64,000 nt of DNA from Sphingomonadales bacterium (GCA_014763545.1 JACXVD010000005.1:1-64000), one strand, 5' to 3'. Counted from the first letter of the stretch, positions 44,346-54,810 are shown. Numbers and translations are program-made. The notes: generated by a model not told the origin, from the sequence alone.

Positions 44346-45430
44346 TAGGCGATCACCTTGTTGCTTGCGTCGGACTGGTCGATGCGGACCGAACGACGTT
44401 CGAGCGCGACCTTGATCATCGCCAGCATCGGGTCGGCGAGGGCGAGGCCGAGCAGGCCGAACAGCACGCCGAAGATCAACTGCGCCGCGAGCACCAATGC
44501 CGGGGCGAGATCGACCGTCTTCTTCGCAATCAGCGGGATCAGCACATAGCCGTCGATCGTCTGCACCGCGAAATAGACGAAGATGGTGTAAATCCCCATG
44601 TCGGTACCGCCCGAAAAGCCGACCAGCACCATCAGCACGCCCGATACCAGCGCCCCGATATTGGGGATGAAGGCAAGCAGGCCGGTCAGCAGGCCGAGCA
44701 GTGCCGCCATCGGCACGCCGTACAGCGCCAGCATCGCCCAGGTGAAGAATCCTTCCACCGCCATGCCGAACAGGCGGCCGGCCAGCAGCCGGCGCAGGGT
44801 CGCGGCCTGGTGGCTCAGCGTGTCGTGGAAGGCATCGCGGCGATGCTCCGAGATGATCCAGGCGAACCCGCGTTCGTACAGATTGGGATCGAGCGCGAAA
44901 TAGATCCCGATGATCGCGATCAGGAACATGGTGGTGAAGCCGCCGACGATCCCGCCGATCGCCTTGGTCACCGTGCCCACGCCGCTGGCGAGATTGCCCA
45001 CCAGCCCGTTGAGATCCTGCTGGTGGACGTCGAAGCCCTGCTTCTGCGCCCAGTCGAACAATTCGCCGACCTGCCGCTCGATAATCGCGGGAAATGCCGC
45101 GGCCTCGCGCGAGATGGTCGAACCGGCGAAATAGAACAGCCAGACGATGAAGGCGCTCGCCAGGATCAGCACGATCGCCACCCGCACCATGCGCCCGACT
45201 TTCAGCCAGCGGCCGATCAGCCGCGCGCCACCGTCGATCATCGCGCCGAACACCATCGCGCCGAAGATCACCAGCAGCGATTGCGCGAGATATACCGTCA
45301 GGATTACGAAGCCGACGACCAGCGTCCACACCAGCGCCTTGCGTGCCTCGTGCCGCAGTTCCGGGCTGGATATGCGGGTCGGGCTGGCGCCTATGTGGCG
45401 GATCTGTTCCGCCTCACTTTCCTTCGGCAT
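44345..45430 (-). CDS. AI-2E family (PerM/TqsA-like) transporter
   Basis: 361 residues, about 8 helices: TLVVGFVILTVYLAQSLL and VAIVLILASAFIVWLFYFAG near the N-terminus, and GLLTGLLAFIPNIGALVSGVLMVLVGF with QTIDGYVLIPLIAKKTVDLAPALVL in the C-terminal half, both family hallmarks. Members have been linked to autoinducer-2 export, permease function or ion exchange; none is known here. It overlaps lepB by 17 bp. Confidence 0.9.
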   Translation of the reverse strand: MPKESEAEQIRHIGASPTRISSPELRHEARKALVWTLVVGFVILTVYLAQSLLVIFGAMVFGAMIDGGARLIGRWLKVGRMVRVAIVLILASAFIVWLFYFAGSTISREAAAFPAIIERQVGELFDWAQKQGFDVHQQDLNGLVGNLASGVGTVTKAIGGIVGGFTTMFLIAIIGIYFALDPNLYERGFAWIISEHRRDAFHDTLSHQAATLRRLLAGRLFGMAVEGFFTWAMLALYGVPMAALLGLLTGLLAFIPNIGALVSGVLMVLVGFSGGTDMGIYTIFVYFAVQTIDGYVLIPLIAKKTVDLAPALVLAAQLIFGVLFGLLGLALADPMLAMIKVALERRSVRIDQSDASNKVIA

Positions 45431-46370
45431 GCTTGTCCTCGCTACCGATCGCGGGGCTGGCGATCGCGGGGCGTAGTGTGGTCCAGGCGCGGCCACCGCG
45501 CAAGGAGCTGAACCAGCTCAACGGGTTGAGCCCGGTCGTGCCGTCGAGCGAGAAGGTGATGAATTCCGCGCGCCCGCCGATATTGGCCATGGGCACCGGC
45601 CCGCCGAGCCCGGCTTCCCACACTTCCGCCCGGCTGTCCGCCGAATGGTCGCGATTGTCGCCCATCACGAAGACGCTGTCCTTGGGGATGGTGATTTCGG
45701 GATAATTGTCGAGCGGCTGGTCCATGTGGTCGATGATCAGATAGGTCGCGCCATTGGGCATCGTCTCGCGCAGGGTGGGCGGCTCGCACACCCAGGTCCC
45801 GTCGGCCAGCTTGTGCTTGTAGTCGAACGGCTTGCCGGTGGCCGGATCGAAGCCGAAGTCGCACTTCATGTTTTCGTCCATCGGGATGCGCAGCGGCGGT
45901 TCGACCGCCTGCGGCACCGGCTTGCCATTGAGGATGATCTGGCCGTTGACCACCGCGAAGCGGTCGCCCGGGCGTGCGACCACGCGCTTGATGTAATCCT
46001 CGTCGCGGACCGGGTTCACCGGGATCACGATATCGCCATATTCGGGTGTGCGGCCCATCACCCGCCACTCGCCGCGCGGCAGGGCGTGGAAGCTGGCCGA
46101 GGCCCAGCTCCAGCCATAAGGATATTTGCTGACGATCAGCCGGTCGCCCACCAGCAGGTTGGGCAGCATGCTTTCGCTGGGGATGTAGAACGGCTTGGCG
46201 ACCAGCGAATGGAACAGCAGCACGCCCATCAGCATCAACGCCAGGCCGAAGATTTCGGACAGCCAGTTGACCTTGTCCTTGGCCGGCTTGTCGCCTTGCT
46301 TGCCCCCTGCTTCGTGCTGGTCGGGCTGGTCTCCAGCGGTGTCGCTCATGTCCTTGGATCCGGAAGTCAT
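45414..46370 (-). CDS. lepB: Signal peptidase I
   Basis: 318 residues: acidic-polar leader, one N-terminal membrane helix ([19 protein letters not shown]), catalytic Ser67 in IPSESMLPN, and catalytic Lys128 in [12 protein letters not shown], with [15 protein letters not shown] as box E. It cleaves signal peptides from exported proteins. ATG 46370 overlaps the stop of acpS (ATGA) and suggests coupling; ATG 46349 has AAGGA immediately before it and is the alternative. The C-terminus is longer than in E. coli. Confidence 0.95.
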   Translation of the reverse strand: MTSGSKDMSDTAGDQPDQHEAGGKQGDKPAKDKVNWLSEIFGLALMLMGVLLFHSLVAKPFYIPSESMLPNLLVGDRLIVSKYPYGWSWASASFHALPRGEWRVMGRTPEYGDIVIPVNPVRDEDYIKRVVARPGDRFAVVNGQIILNGKPVPQAVEPPLRIPMDENMKCDFGFDPATGKPFDYKHKLADGTWVCEPPTLRETMPNGATYLIIDHMDQPLDNYPEITIPKDSVFVMGDNRDHSADSRAEVWEAGLGGPVPMANIGGRAEFITFSLDGTTGLNPLSWFSSLRGGRAWTTLRPAIASPAIGSEDKHAEGK

Positions 46371-46768
46371 AGGGGGCGGGCCTCGATCACGACGAAGGCC
46401 TGCGCCCATGGATGGTCGTCGGTTAGGGTAAGATGAATGACGGCTTCATGGCCATCGGGGACCATTTCCGCAAGCCTTGCCGCCGCGCCGCCGGTCAGTG
46501 CCAGCGTGGGGGCACCGCTGGGCGCGTTGACCACGCCGATATCCTTGTGGAACACCCCGCGCGAGAAGCCGGTGCCGACCGCCTTGGCAAAGGCTTCCTT
46601 GGCCGCCCAGCGCTTCGCGAATGTGCCGGTGCGGGTGTAGGGGCGCTTCGCCGCCTTGGCGCGCTCCACATCGGTGAAGCAGCGCGCCTCGAACTTCTCG
46701 CCCCACCGCTCCAGCGAATTGGCGATGCGATCCATATTGGTGAGGTCGCTGCCGAGGCCGATGATCAC
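46367..46768 (-). CDS. acpS: Holo-[acyl-carrier-protein] synthase
   Basis: 133 residues. Moves the 4'-phosphopantetheine arm from CoA to acyl carrier protein. Magnesium-binding Asp8 in GLGSDLTN and the Glu in [15 protein letters not shown] are the family's two blocks. The order pdxJ-acpS-lepB is widespread in alphaproteobacteria. ATG overlaps pdxJ by 4 bp. Confidence 0.96.
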   Translation of the reverse strand: MIIGLGSDLTNMDRIANSLERWGEKFEARCFTDVERAKAAKRPYTRTGTFAKRWAAKEAFAKAVGTGFSRGVFHKDIGVVNAPSGAPTLALTGGAAARLAEMVPDGHEAVIHLTLTDDHPWAQAFVVIEARPL

Positions 46769-47508
46769 CGCGCCGCATCCATCAAATCGCGCATGCGGCG
46801 CACGCTGGCCTCGAGCCCGGTGAAGATCGCCTCGCCGATCAGGTAATGGCCGATGTTGAGTTCGGCGAGCTGTGGGATCGCGGCGATCGGCTGGACGTTC
46901 TCGTAAGTCAGCCCGTGCCCGGCATGCGGTTCGATCCCCATGTCGACCGCGAGCGCCGACATGGCGGCGATCTTGCGCAATTCCGCCGCCTGCGCATCGC
47001 CCGTGAGATTGGCATATTCGCCGGTGTGGAATTCGACCACCGGGGCGCCCAGCAGCCGCGCGGCTTCCAGCTGGCGCTCGTCGGGTTCGATGAACAGGCT
47101 CACCCGGATGCCGGCATCGTTCAGCCGGCTGACGATAGGGACCAGCCGGTTGTGCTGCCCGGCTGCATCCAGCCCGCCTTCGGTCGTCCGCTCCTCGCGC
47201 TTTTCCGGGACGATGCAGGCGGCATGCGGCTGGTGGCGCAGCGCGATGGCGAGCATTTCGTCGGTCGCCGCCATTTCGAGGTTGAGCGGCAGGTCTGTCG
47301 CCGCCTGGATACGCGCGAGATCTTCGTCGCGGATATGGCGGCGGTCTTCGCGCAAATGGGCGGTGATCCCGTCGCCGCCGCAGGCGCTGACGATTTCCAC
47401 CGCCCGCACCGGATCGGGATGGTCGCCGCCGCGCGCGTTGCGGATGGTGGCGACATGGTCGATATTGACGCCGAGCCGCAGCGGGCCGGGGGCGGCCGGA
47501 TCGCTCAC
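46765..47508 (-). CDS. pdxJ: Pyridoxine 5'-phosphate synthase
   Basis: 247 residues: [18 protein letters not shown] opening, [28 protein letters not shown] and [10 protein letters not shown], all standard TIM-barrel PdxJ blocks. It condenses 1-deoxyxylulose phosphate with 3-amino-2-oxopropyl phosphate to pyridoxine phosphate. The ATG lies in the overlap with pyrE. Confidence 0.97.
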   Translation of the reverse strand: MSDPAAPGPLRLGVNIDHVATIRNARGGDHPDPVRAVEIVSACGGDGITAHLREDRRHIRDEDLARIQAATDLPLNLEMAATDEMLAIALRHQPHAACIVPEKREERTTEGGLDAAGQHNRLVPIVSRLNDAGIRVSLFIEPDERQLEAARLLGAPVVEFHTGEYANLTGDAQAAELRKIAAMSALAVDMGIEPHAGHGLTYENVQPIAAIPQLAELNIGHYLIGEAIFTGLEASVRRMRDLMDAAR

Positions 47509-48086
47509 GCCTTGCGGCTCCCAGGCTTGGTTACCTCGATCGCGGCCAGTTCGGGCGGCATTTCGTCTTCCGAATAGGTCGGGAAATTGAGTGCGATCAG
47601 CGGGAAGAAGGGCACGCCGAGGTCCGCCGTGCCGCCCGAACGATCGACGATCGCCACTTCGGCCAGCACCTCGCCGCCTTCGCGCGCGACCGCTTCGATC
47701 GCTTCGCGGCTGGACAGGCCGGTGGTGACCACATCTTCCACCATCAGCACTTTCTCACCCGGTTCGAGGCGGAAGCCGCGGCGGAATTCGAAAGTGCCGG
47801 TCGGGCGTTCGAGGAACATCGCCTCCTTGCCCAGCGCACGGCCCATTTCGTGGCCGATGATCAGGCCGCCCATCGCGGGGGAGACGACCTTGTCGATCTC
47901 GCTGCGGATCTCGCGGGGGATCGCCTGGGCGATGGCAAAGGCCAGCCTGGCGGCGCGTTCCGGGTCCATCAAAACCCGCGCGCATTGCATGTAATAGCCG
48001 CTGTGGCGGCCGGAGGAGAGCTTGAAATGACCTTCCAGCAAGGCGCCGCTGGCGCGGAATTCGTGCAACACTTCGTCTTCGGTCAT
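47505..48086 (-). CDS. pyrE: Orotate phosphoribosyltransferase
   Basis: 193 residues from ATG 48086, the first gene of the operon. PRPP-binding motif [14 protein letters not shown] near residue 120, and [12 protein letters not shown] plus [13 protein letters not shown] at the N-terminal side, typical of the alphaproteobacterial long-loop form. It makes OMP, the substrate of PyrF encoded at 1194-1868. The divergent promoter region shared with ctaC lies upstream. Confidence 0.95.
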   Translation of the reverse strand: MTEDEVLHEFRASGALLEGHFKLSSGRHSGYYMQCARVLMDPERAARLAFAIAQAIPREIRSEIDKVVSPAMGGLIIGHEMGRALGKEAMFLERPTGTFEFRRGFRLEPGEKVLMVEDVVTTGLSSREAIEAVAREGGEVLAEVAIVDRSGGTADLGVPFFPLIALNFPTYSEDEMPPELAAIEVTKPGSRKA

Positions 48087-48166
48087 GCGTCCTGTCCGTC
48101 GGGAAAGCGCGCAAAGCTGCGAAAAACCGCAACTGTTACGCTGTCGAAAAAACTCCCTAGAGACGC

Positions 48167-48195
48167 TTGAGGCAAGCCGCAACCATGCGTATAGG
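48167..48195 (+). promoter_or_regulatory. Predicted promoter of the cytochrome oxidase cluster
   Basis: TTGAGG (48167-48172) and TATAGG (48190-48195) with a 17-bp spacer; transcription would start near 48202, about 80 bases before ctaC. It lies in the divergent gap between pyrE and ctaC. Confidence 0.6.
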
Positions 48196-48280
48196 CCGCC
48201 CAGACGCACCCGAAAGGGGGGGTCCATTTCGGTCGTTCCCGCGGCCAAACGGAAACAACAAAAGCGAAAGCGTCGATAAG

Positions 48281-49357
48281 ATGATACTCGGAGAAGTTAA
48301 CCGTCGAGCTATGCGTGCAATCGCGACCCTGTGGGCCGCGGTAATGCTGGCTTTTGCGCCTCACGCCCTGCTTGCGCAGGATGCTCCCGCTGCCGCCCCG
48401 GCCACCGAAGCCACCACTGCTGCGGCCCCTGCCGCCGATGCTGGTGCAGCGGTTGCCACCACCGCCAGCGAATCCGCTGACACCGGCGCCTACAAACCGC
48501 TCGGCCCCGACATGATCAAGGGGCAGCCGACCGACAAGGGCTGGCAGTTCCAGAAGCAATATTCGCCGACCGGCAAATATGCGCTGTGGATGCACAACGA
48601 TGTGCTTTTCCCCCTCATCACCATAATCAGCATCTTCGTGCTCGTGCTGCTGCTCTATGTGATGATCCGCTTCCGCAAGGGCGCCAACCCGGTTCCTTCG
48701 AAGACCAGCCATAACACGCTGATCGAAGTGATCTGGACGCTGGTTCCGGTACTGATCCTGGTCGGCATCGCCGTCCCGTCGATCAGCCTGGTGGCGCAGC
48801 AGTACAAGTCGCCGCCGGAAAATGCGCTGACCGTCAAGGTCACCGGCTACCAGTGGTACTGGGGCTATACCTATCCCGACAATGGCGGGTTCGAAGTGAT
48901 TTCGAACATGCTGTCGGACGAGGATGCGCTGTCCAGGGGTGAACCCCGCCACCTCGGCGTCGACCATCGCATGGTCGTGCCGGTGGGCGTTCCGATCCGC
49001 TTGCAGACCACCGGGGCCGACGTGATCCACTCCTTCGCCGTGCCGGCGCTGTGGTTCAAGCTCGACGCCGTGCCGGGCCGCCTGAACGAGAAGGTGCTCT
49101 TCATCGAAGAGCCCGGCATCTATTACGGCCAGTGCTCCGAGCTGTGCGGGATCAAGCATGGTTACATGCCGATCGCGGTCGAAGCGGTGCCGATGGACCA
49201 GTTCAAGGCCTGGGTCGCCTCGCAGGGCGGCACCACCGGTGACGAGGCTGCGGCTGCTCCGGCAGCTGCGCCTGCCGCCGCCGATGCGCCCGCCACCACC
49301 GAAGCAGCCGCACCGGCTGCCGCCGAAGCGGCCCCGGCCGCCGAAGCGACCACCTGA
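48281..49357 (+). CDS. ctaC: Cytochrome c oxidase subunit II
   Basis: 358 residues. A leader with hydrophobic core and AQ cleavage, an Ala/Thr-rich linker, two membrane helices (VLFPLITIISIFVLVLLLYVMI and LVPVLILVGIAVPSISLVAQ) and the CuA domain with Cys285 and Cys289, His293 and Met296 in GQCSELCGIKHGYM, plus the earlier His in DVIHSFAVP. VTGYQWYWGYTYP is the electron-entry aromatic region. The C-terminus has an Ala/Pro-rich tail of about 45 residues. ATG 48281 is used; ATG 48311 is the alternative. It receives electrons from cytochrome c. Confidence 0.95.
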   Translation: MILGEVNRRAMRAIATLWAAVMLAFAPHALLAQDAPAAAPATEATTAAAPAADAGAAVATTASESADTGAYKPLGPDMIKGQPTDKGWQFQKQYSPTGKYALWMHNDVLFPLITIISIFVLVLLLYVMIRFRKGANPVPSKTSHNTLIEVIWTLVPVLILVGIAVPSISLVAQQYKSPPENALTVKVTGYQWYWGYTYPDNGGFEVISNMLSDEDALSRGEPRHLGVDHRMVVPVGVPIRLQTTGADVIHSFAVPALWFKLDAVPGRLNEKVLFIEEPGIYYGQCSELCGIKHGYMPIAVEAVPMDQFKAWVASQGGTTGDEAAAAPAAAPAAADAPATTEAAAPAAAEAAPAAEATT

Positions 49358-49389
49358 TTTAGCTCCAACAAGCAGGTACCGAGAGACTT

Positions 49390-51081
49390 ATGGCTACCAC
49401 CGCTGAAGGGTTCGATGTCCACACCGAAGATCACGGGCATCATGACGCCGACCATAAGCCGGGCTTCTTCGCCCGCTGGTTCATGTCCACCAACCACAAG
49501 GACATCGGCACGCTCTACCTGATCTTTTCGATCCTCGCCGGCATCGTCGGCGGTGTCATCTCGGGCATCATGCGTGCCGAGCTGGCCGAGCCGGGCATCC
49601 AGATCCTGACGTCGTCGATCCCGCTGGTCGGGGTCGGTCCGGGCAATATGGACGCGGCCTTGCACCACTGGAACGTGCTCATCACCGCGCACGGCCTGAT
49701 CATGGTGTTCTTCATGGTCATGCCGGCCATGATCGGCGGCTTCGGTAACTGGTTCGTGCCGATCATGATCGGCGCGCCCGACATGGCCTTCCCGCGGATG
49801 AACAACATCTCGTTCTGGCTGACCGTCGCGGGCTTCACCTCGCTGATGTTCTCGATGTTCGTGCCTGGCGGCCCCGGCGGCCTGGGCGCGGCGACCGGCT
49901 GGACCGTCTACGCCCCGCTCTCGACCATCACCGGCTCGCCCGGGCCTGCGGTCGACTTCGCGATCTTCGCGCTGCACCTTGCCGGTGCCGCATCGATCAT
50001 GGGTGCGATCAACTTCATCACCACCATCTTCAACATGCGTGCGCCGGGCATGACCCTGCACAAGATGCCGCTGTTCGTGTGGTCGGTGCTGGTTACCGCC
50101 TTCCTCCTGCTGCTCGCGCTGCCCGTGCTTGCCGCGGCGATCACCATGCTGATCACCGACCGCAATTTCGGCACGACCTTCTTCGAGCCGGCCGGCGGCG
50201 GCGATCCGGTGCTCTACCAGCACCTGTTCTGGTTCTTCGGCCATCCCGAAGTGTACATCATGATCCTGCCGGGCTTCGGCATCATCAGCCAGATCGTCTC
50301 GACCTTCAGCCGCAAGCCGGTGTTCGGCTACCTCGGCATGGCCTACGCCATGGTCGCGATCGGCGTGGTCGGTTTCATCGTGTGGGCGCACCACATGTAC
50401 ACCACCGGCCTGTCGGTCGACACGAAGATGTACTTCACTGCGGCGACCATGGTCATCGCGGTCCCGACCGGGGTGAAGATCTTCAGCTGGATCGCCACCA
50501 TGTGGGGCGGCAGCCTGGAGTTCAAATCGCCGATGGTCTGGGCGCTGGGCTTCATCTTCCTGTTCACCATCGGCGGCGTGACCGGCGTGGTGCTGGCCAA
50601 TGGCGGCGTGGACGACAACCTCCACGACACCTACTACGTGGTCGCGCACTTCCACTACGTGCTGTCGCTGGGTGCGGTGACCGCGATGTTCGCCGGGTTC
50701 TACTACTGGTTCCCGAAGATGAGCGGCCGCTGGCACAGCGAACTGCTCGCCCATGTCCACTTCTGGATCTTCTTCGTCGGCGTGAACGTGATCTTCTTCC
50801 CGATGCACTTCCTCGGGCTGGACGGCATGCCGCGGCGTATCCCGGATTATCCGGAGGCCTTCGCCTACTGGAACGGCATCGCGTCGATGGGCTATGCGAT
50901 CATGGCGGTGTCGGTGGTGATCTTCTTCATCAACATCATCTACGCACTGGTCGCCGGCAAGAAGGCCGAAGCCAACTACTGGGGCGAGGGTGCGACCACG
51001 CTCGAGTGGACGCTGTCGAGCCCGCCGCCGTTCCACCAGTTCGAAACCCTGCCGGTGATCGAAGCGCAGGGCCACCATTGA
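49390..51081 (+). CDS. ctaD: Cytochrome c oxidase subunit I
   Basis: 563 residues, twelve helices. The haem-copper active site shows [17 protein letters not shown] (His and cross-linked Tyr of CuB), HHMYTTG (the CuB His pair), and [16 protein letters not shown] (haem ligands). It is the core subunit reducing oxygen and pumping protons. It follows ctaC by 32 bp. Three hairpins lie after the stop. Confidence 0.98.
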   Translation: MATTAEGFDVHTEDHGHHDADHKPGFFARWFMSTNHKDIGTLYLIFSILAGIVGGVISGIMRAELAEPGIQILTSSIPLVGVGPGNMDAALHHWNVLITAHGLIMVFFMVMPAMIGGFGNWFVPIMIGAPDMAFPRMNNISFWLTVAGFTSLMFSMFVPGGPGGLGAATGWTVYAPLSTITGSPGPAVDFAIFALHLAGAASIMGAINFITTIFNMRAPGMTLHKMPLFVWSVLVTAFLLLLALPVLAAAITMLITDRNFGTTFFEPAGGGDPVLYQHLFWFFGHPEVYIMILPGFGIISQIVSTFSRKPVFGYLGMAYAMVAIGVVGFIVWAHHMYTTGLSVDTKMYFTAATMVIAVPTGVKIFSWIATMWGGSLEFKSPMVWALGFIFLFTIGGVTGVVLANGGVDDNLHDTYYVVAHFHYVLSLGAVTAMFAGFYYWFPKMSGRWHSELLAHVHFWIFFVGVNVIFFPMHFLGLDGMPRRIPDYPEAFAYWNGIASMGYAIMAVSVVIFFINIIYALVAGKKAEANYWGEGATTLEWTLSSPPPFHQFETLPVIEAQGHH

Positions 51082-51086
51082 TGGAT

Positions 51087-51172
51087 CCCGCCCGGCATCA
51101 CGCTGGGCGGGCCCCGCAAGCACCGCTCCCCATTGTGGGAGCGGTCGGGGGAGGGCCGATCGCCCTCCCTTT
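51087..51172 (+). other. Three consecutive hairpins between ctaD and ctaB
   Basis: Hairpin 1: CCCGCCC (51087-51093) with GGGCGGG (51105-51111). Hairpin 2: ACCGCTCCC (51122-51130) with GGGAGCGGT (51137-51145), loop CATTGT. Hairpin 3: GGGAGGGC (51149-51156) with GCCCTCCC (51162-51169), followed by TTT. All arms are exact. The last resembles a weak terminator and lies 18 bp before the ctaB start, so it could limit transcription or stabilise the mRNA end. Confidence 0.65.
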
Positions 51173-51190
51173 GCGCATCGGGCGAGGATA

Positions 51191-52150
51191 ATGAGCCAAT
51201 CGCTGCACAACCCGGCATCGGCCAACGGCCAGGCCCAGGGCGTCGACGCTCTGGTGCTGCCGGCCGACTGGCGCGATTTCTACGCGTTGACCAAGCCGCG
51301 GGTAATGAGCCTGGTGATCTTCACCGGCCTGTGCGGCCTGCTCGCCGCGCCGGGCCAGATCCATCCCCTGATCGGTTTCTGCGCGGTGCTGTGCATCGCG
51401 CTGGGCGCAGGCGGCGCCGCCGCGCTCAACCAGTGGTGGGAGGCCGATATCGACGCGGGGATGAAGCGCACTGCCGCTCGCCCGATTCCCGCCGGCCGCA
51501 TGCGCCGCACCGACGCACGCGATTTCGGTATCGCGCTGTCGGGCGCCTCGGTCATCACAATGGGGCTGGCGGTGCACTGGCTGGCGGCGGCGATCCTGGC
51601 AGTGTCGATCGTCTATTACGCGGTCGTCTACACCATCTGGCTCAAGCCGCGCACGCCGCAGAACATCGTGATCGGCGGCGGGGCGGGGGCTTTCCCGCCG
51701 ATGATTGGCTGGGTCGCGGTGACCGGGCACATCACGCTGATGCCGGTGCTGTTGTTCGCGATCATCTTCATGTGGACGCCGCCGCATTTCTGGTCGCTCG
51801 CGCTGTTCGTCCAGACGGATTACGCCAAGGTCGGCATCCCCATGATGCCGGTGGTGCGCGGCGAAAGGTCCACCCGCACGCAGATCCTGGTCTATTCGAT
51901 CCTGCTGGTGCCGCTGGCCGCTGCGCCGTGGTGGGCGGGCACTGCCGGGCTGCTGTATGGCATTGCCGCGCTGGCGCTGTCGCTCGCCTTCCTCGCGCTC
52001 TCGCTGCCGGTGGCGTTGCGCCGCGCGGTGCCGGGCGATGCGATGAAGCCGGAAAAGCGCATGTTCGCCTTCAGCGTGCTGTATCTCTTCGCCCTGTTCG
52101 CGGCGCTCGTCGCGGATCGTTACGCCACAACATTCGGAGTGTTCGCATGA
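51191..52150 (+). CDS. ctaB: Protohaem IX farnesyltransferase (haem O synthase)
   Basis: 319 residues, 7-9 helices. The prenyl-diphosphate-binding block [23 protein letters not shown] and the second Asp block [15 protein letters not shown] are family hallmarks. It converts haem B to haem O for subunit I. The N-terminus has about 30 cytoplasmic residues. Its stop overlaps the small coxF-like gene (ATGA). Confidence 0.96.
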   Translation: MSQSLHNPASANGQAQGVDALVLPADWRDFYALTKPRVMSLVIFTGLCGLLAAPGQIHPLIGFCAVLCIALGAGGAAALNQWWEADIDAGMKRTAARPIPAGRMRRTDARDFGIALSGASVITMGLAVHWLAAAILAVSIVYYAVVYTIWLKPRTPQNIVIGGGAGAFPPMIGWVAVTGHITLMPVLLFAIIFMWTPPHFWSLALFVQTDYAKVGIPMMPVVRGERSTRTQILVYSILLVPLAAAPWWAGTAGLLYGIAALALSLAFLALSLPVALRRAVPGDAMKPEKRMFAFSVLYLFALFAALVADRYATTFGVFA

Positions 52151-52272
52151 CCCCGGAACAGGAAGAGGCGCTCAAGCGCAGCCGCAAGGGGCGCAATATC
52201 GCACTCGGGCTGGTGCTCGCCTTCTTCGTCGTGCTGTTTTACCTCGTCACCTTCGTGAAGATGCAGGGCTGA
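52147..52272 (+). CDS. coxF: CoxF-like small cytochrome oxidase protein
   Basis: 41 residues: a charged N-terminal half ([14 protein letters not shown]) then one membrane helix [20 protein letters not shown]. It matches the small CoxF-type protein found between ctaB and ctaG in alphaproteobacteria, whose role is unclear. It overlaps ctaB by 4 bp and precedes ctaG by 2 bp, so it is tightly coupled. Confidence 0.85.
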   Translation: MTPEQEEALKRSRKGRNIALGLVLAFFVVLFYLVTFVKMQG

Positions 52273-52274
52273 CC

Positions 52275-52874
52275 ATGGCACGGTCGCAGGCACATCCGCA
52301 GTCGCTGCAGGCGCGCAACAGCCGCGTCGGATTCTACGCGCTGCTGATTGCGCTCGCCGCGCTCGGGCTCGGCTTTGCCGCCGTGCCGCTCTACCGCCTG
52401 TTCTGCCAGGTGACCGGGTTTGCCGGGACGACCCAGGTCGCGACCAGCGCCGATGCGGATCTGGCGGCGCAGATGGCGAAGAGCGCGGGCGGCAAGACGA
52501 TCTCGATCCGCTTCGATGCCAATGTCGCACCCGATATTCCGTGGACCTTCGAGCCCGGGCAGACCACCGACACGGTTGCCTTCGGGCAGCGCGAAATGGT
52601 CTATTTCACGGCCAGGAACAACGCCGACGTGCCGGTTTCGGGCAATGCGACCTTCAACGTCGAGCCGGAGCAGGCGGGCCGCTATTTCAACAAGATCCAG
52701 TGCTTCTGCTTCACCGAGCAGACGCTGCAGCCGGGGCAGGAAGTGGAAATGCCGGTCCTCTTCTATGTCGACCCGGCGGCGCTGGACGATCCGAACATGA
52801 AGGACGTCCAGCAGATCACGCTGAGCTACACCTTCCACAAGGCGATTGAGACCGATGGCAATTCGGATGGCTAA
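52275..52874 (+). CDS. ctaG: Cytochrome c oxidase assembly protein CtaG (Cox11)
   Basis: 199 residues. One N-terminal membrane helix (VGFYALLIALAALGLGFAAVPLYRLFCQVTG) and a periplasmic copper chaperone domain with the copper-binding CFCF (NKIQCFCFTEQTL) motif. It delivers copper to CuB of subunit I. The ATG follows coxF by 2 bp. Confidence 0.96.
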   Translation: MARSQAHPQSLQARNSRVGFYALLIALAALGLGFAAVPLYRLFCQVTGFAGTTQVATSADADLAAQMAKSAGGKTISIRFDANVAPDIPWTFEPGQTTDTVAFGQREMVYFTARNNADVPVSGNATFNVEPEQAGRYFNKIQCFCFTEQTLQPGQEVEMPVLFYVDPAALDDPNMKDVQQITLSYTFHKAIETDGNSDG

Positions 52875-52941
52875 GCCACTGGACCTTGCCCATTTGCAAC
52901 ACTAAGGCCGAAAAAAAGCCGATAACACCACGAGGGAAATC

Positions 52942-53763
52942 ATGGCCGGGACGAAGAACCACGATTACCATATCCTGCCGCCCGACATCTGGCCGCTCGC
53001 CGGCTCGCTGTCGGCGCTCACCTTCACCAGCGGCATGGTGCTGTTCATGCACGAAATGGCCAATGCCTGGCTCGTGCTGGGCCTGGGCATCGCCGGGCTG
53101 ATCGCGACCTTCTTCAGCTGGTTTTCGAACATCGTGAAGGAAGCGCAGGAAGGCTATCACACGCCGGTGGTGCAGCTGCACCTGCGTTACGGGATGATCC
53201 TGTTCATCGCGTCGGAAGTGATGTTCTTCGTCGGCTGGTTCTGGAGCTGGTTCGATTTCGCGCTGTTCCCTTCGACCCTGTCGGATGTGGTCGGCGGGCA
53301 GTTCCCGCCCAAGGCGATCGAAGCGGTGGTCAACCCGTTCGACCTGCCGCTGCTCAACACGCTGATCCTGCTGTGTTCGGGCACCACCGTGACCTGGGCG
53401 CACCATTCGCTGATCCATGGCGATCGCGACGGGCTGAAGAAGGGCCTGTGGCTCACGATTCTGCTGGGCATGCTGTTCACCAGCATCCAGGCGTATGAAT
53501 ACATGCATTCGCCGTTCGGTTTCGGCCAGAACACCTATGGCTCGGCCTTCTTCATGGCGACCGGTTTCCACGGTTTCCACGTGATCGTCGGCACGATCTT
53601 CCTGATCGTGTGCCTCGTGCGCGCCTACAAGGGCCACTTCACCCCGCGCCAGCACTTCGGCTTCGAAGCGGCGGCGTGGTACTGGCACTTCGTCGACGTC
53701 GTGTGGCTGTTCCTGTTCGTCGTCGTTTACGTCTGGGGTGGCTGGGGTGCCGCTTATCACTAA
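52942..53763 (+). CDS. ctaE: Cytochrome c oxidase subunit III
   Basis: 273 residues, seven helices. Starts with the typical KNHDYHILPPDIWPLAGSL, has WWSW-like FVGWFWSWFDFALFP and ends FEAAAWYWHFVDVVWLFLFVVVYVWGGWG. Structural subunit that stabilises subunits I and II. Confidence 0.97.
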   Translation: MAGTKNHDYHILPPDIWPLAGSLSALTFTSGMVLFMHEMANAWLVLGLGIAGLIATFFSWFSNIVKEAQEGYHTPVVQLHLRYGMILFIASEVMFFVGWFWSWFDFALFPSTLSDVVGGQFPPKAIEAVVNPFDLPLLNTLILLCSGTTVTWAHHSLIHGDRDGLKKGLWLTILLGMLFTSIQAYEYMHSPFGFGQNTYGSAFFMATGFHGFHVIVGTIFLIVCLVRAYKGHFTPRQHFGFEAAAWYWHFVDVVWLFLFVVVYVWGGWGAAYH

Positions 53764-53772
53764 GCCTGGCGC

Positions 53773-54183
53773 ATGAGCGACGAGCAATCGCATGAAAAGG
53801 GGCAACCCGGTGCCGGTCCGTCCGTCGCCGAGGTTGCCCTTTTCGGTCTGTGCCCGAAATGCGGCGCGAAGACGCTGTTCGACGGGACGGTGAAATTCGC
53901 CCCCCGCTGCCGCGCCTGCGGGCTTGACTACTCGCAGTTCAATGTGGGTGACGGGCCCGCCGCCTTCCTCACGCTGATCATCGGCGCGGTGGTGGTCGGC
54001 CTTGCGCTGTGGCTGGAACTGGCGTGGCATCCCCCGTTCTGGGTGCACGCGCTGTTGTGGATCCCGATCACCGCGCTGTCGGTGGTTTATGGCCTGCGCG
54101 CGGGCAAGGCTGCGCTGCTGGCCAGCGAATATCGCAACAAGGCCGGCGAGCACCGCAGCGACGGGCCGCACGAAGACAGCTGA
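53773..54183 (+). CDS. DUF983 membrane protein
   Basis: 136 residues. A zinc-ribbon-like pair CPKC (residues 27-30) and CRAC (46-49) is followed by two membrane helices (FLTLIIGAVVVGLALWLELAW and VHALLWIPITALSVVYGL). DUF983 genes are often next to cytochrome oxidase genes in alphaproteobacteria, so a role in oxidase biogenesis is likely but unproven. It overlaps surf1 by one base. Confidence 0.9.
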   Translation: MSDEQSHEKGQPGAGPSVAEVALFGLCPKCGAKTLFDGTVKFAPRCRACGLDYSQFNVGDGPAAFLTLIIGAVVVGLALWLELAWHPPFWVHALLWIPITALSVVYGLRAGKAALLASEYRNKAGEHRSDGPHEDS

Positions 54184-54761
54184 TGCGCAAGATCCCGATC
54201 CTGCCCACGATCGTCGTGATCGCGGCGGTGGCGACGATGATCGCGCTGGGCGTGTGGCAATTGCAGCGCAAGGCGTGGAAGGAAGGGCTCGTCGCCCGCT
54301 ACGCCGCGATCTCCGCCGATGCGCCGCCGGTTGCCTATCCCGCCGATGCAGCTGGGCTGGAGCAGGCTCTGTTCCGCAAGAGCAGCTTCGATTGCGCGCG
54401 CGTCGGCACCATCGGTGGAATCGCCGGGCGCAGCGCAGAAGGCGAGGCGGGCTGGGTCTATCTCGCCAAATGCACCCTGCCCGACGGGCGCAGTGCGGAG
54501 GCATTGCTGGGCTGGTCCAAGGATATCGCAACCCCGCAATGGGCTGGCGGGCCGGTGGCGGGCACGCTGACCACTCACGGGCGCATCGTGGCCGACCCGC
54601 CGCTCGCCGGGCTGGCCGCGCAGGCGCAGCCCGATCCGGGCGAAAATCTCGGCACGACGCCCGGCGGGCACCTGCTCTATGCGGTGCAATGGTTCATCTT
54701 TGCGACGGCTGCGGCGGCGATCTACCTGATCGCCCTGCGCAAGCGCTGGCGCCAGCGCTGA
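54183..54761 (+). CDS. SURF1 family oxidase assembly factor
   Basis: 192 residues, two membrane helices at the ends (IPILPTIVVIAAVATMIALGVWQLQRK and YAVQWFIFATAAAAIYLIALRK) with a periplasmic middle. LGVWQLQRKAWKEGLV and WFIFA are the conserved N- and C-terminal markers. It assists haem A insertion. It is somewhat shorter than typical bacterial Surf1. Confidence 0.9.
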   Translation: MRKIPILPTIVVIAAVATMIALGVWQLQRKAWKEGLVARYAAISADAPPVAYPADAAGLEQALFRKSSFDCARVGTIGGIAGRSAEGEAGWVYLAKCTLPDGRSAEALLGWSKDIATPQWAGGPVAGTLTTHGRIVADPPLAGLAAQAQPDPGENLGTTPGGHLLYAVQWFIFATAAAAIYLIALRKRWRQR

Positions 54762-54810
54762 TCCTGCGCGCTTGCCACTGGCCGCGCCCGACGCTAGGCG
54801 CGCCGCTGAC

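Noticed and set aside
49162-51225. A 687-codon minus-strand frame opposite ctaD
   Set aside because: Its charged, repetitive translation reflects the complement of a membrane protein gene and overlaps the certain ctaD.
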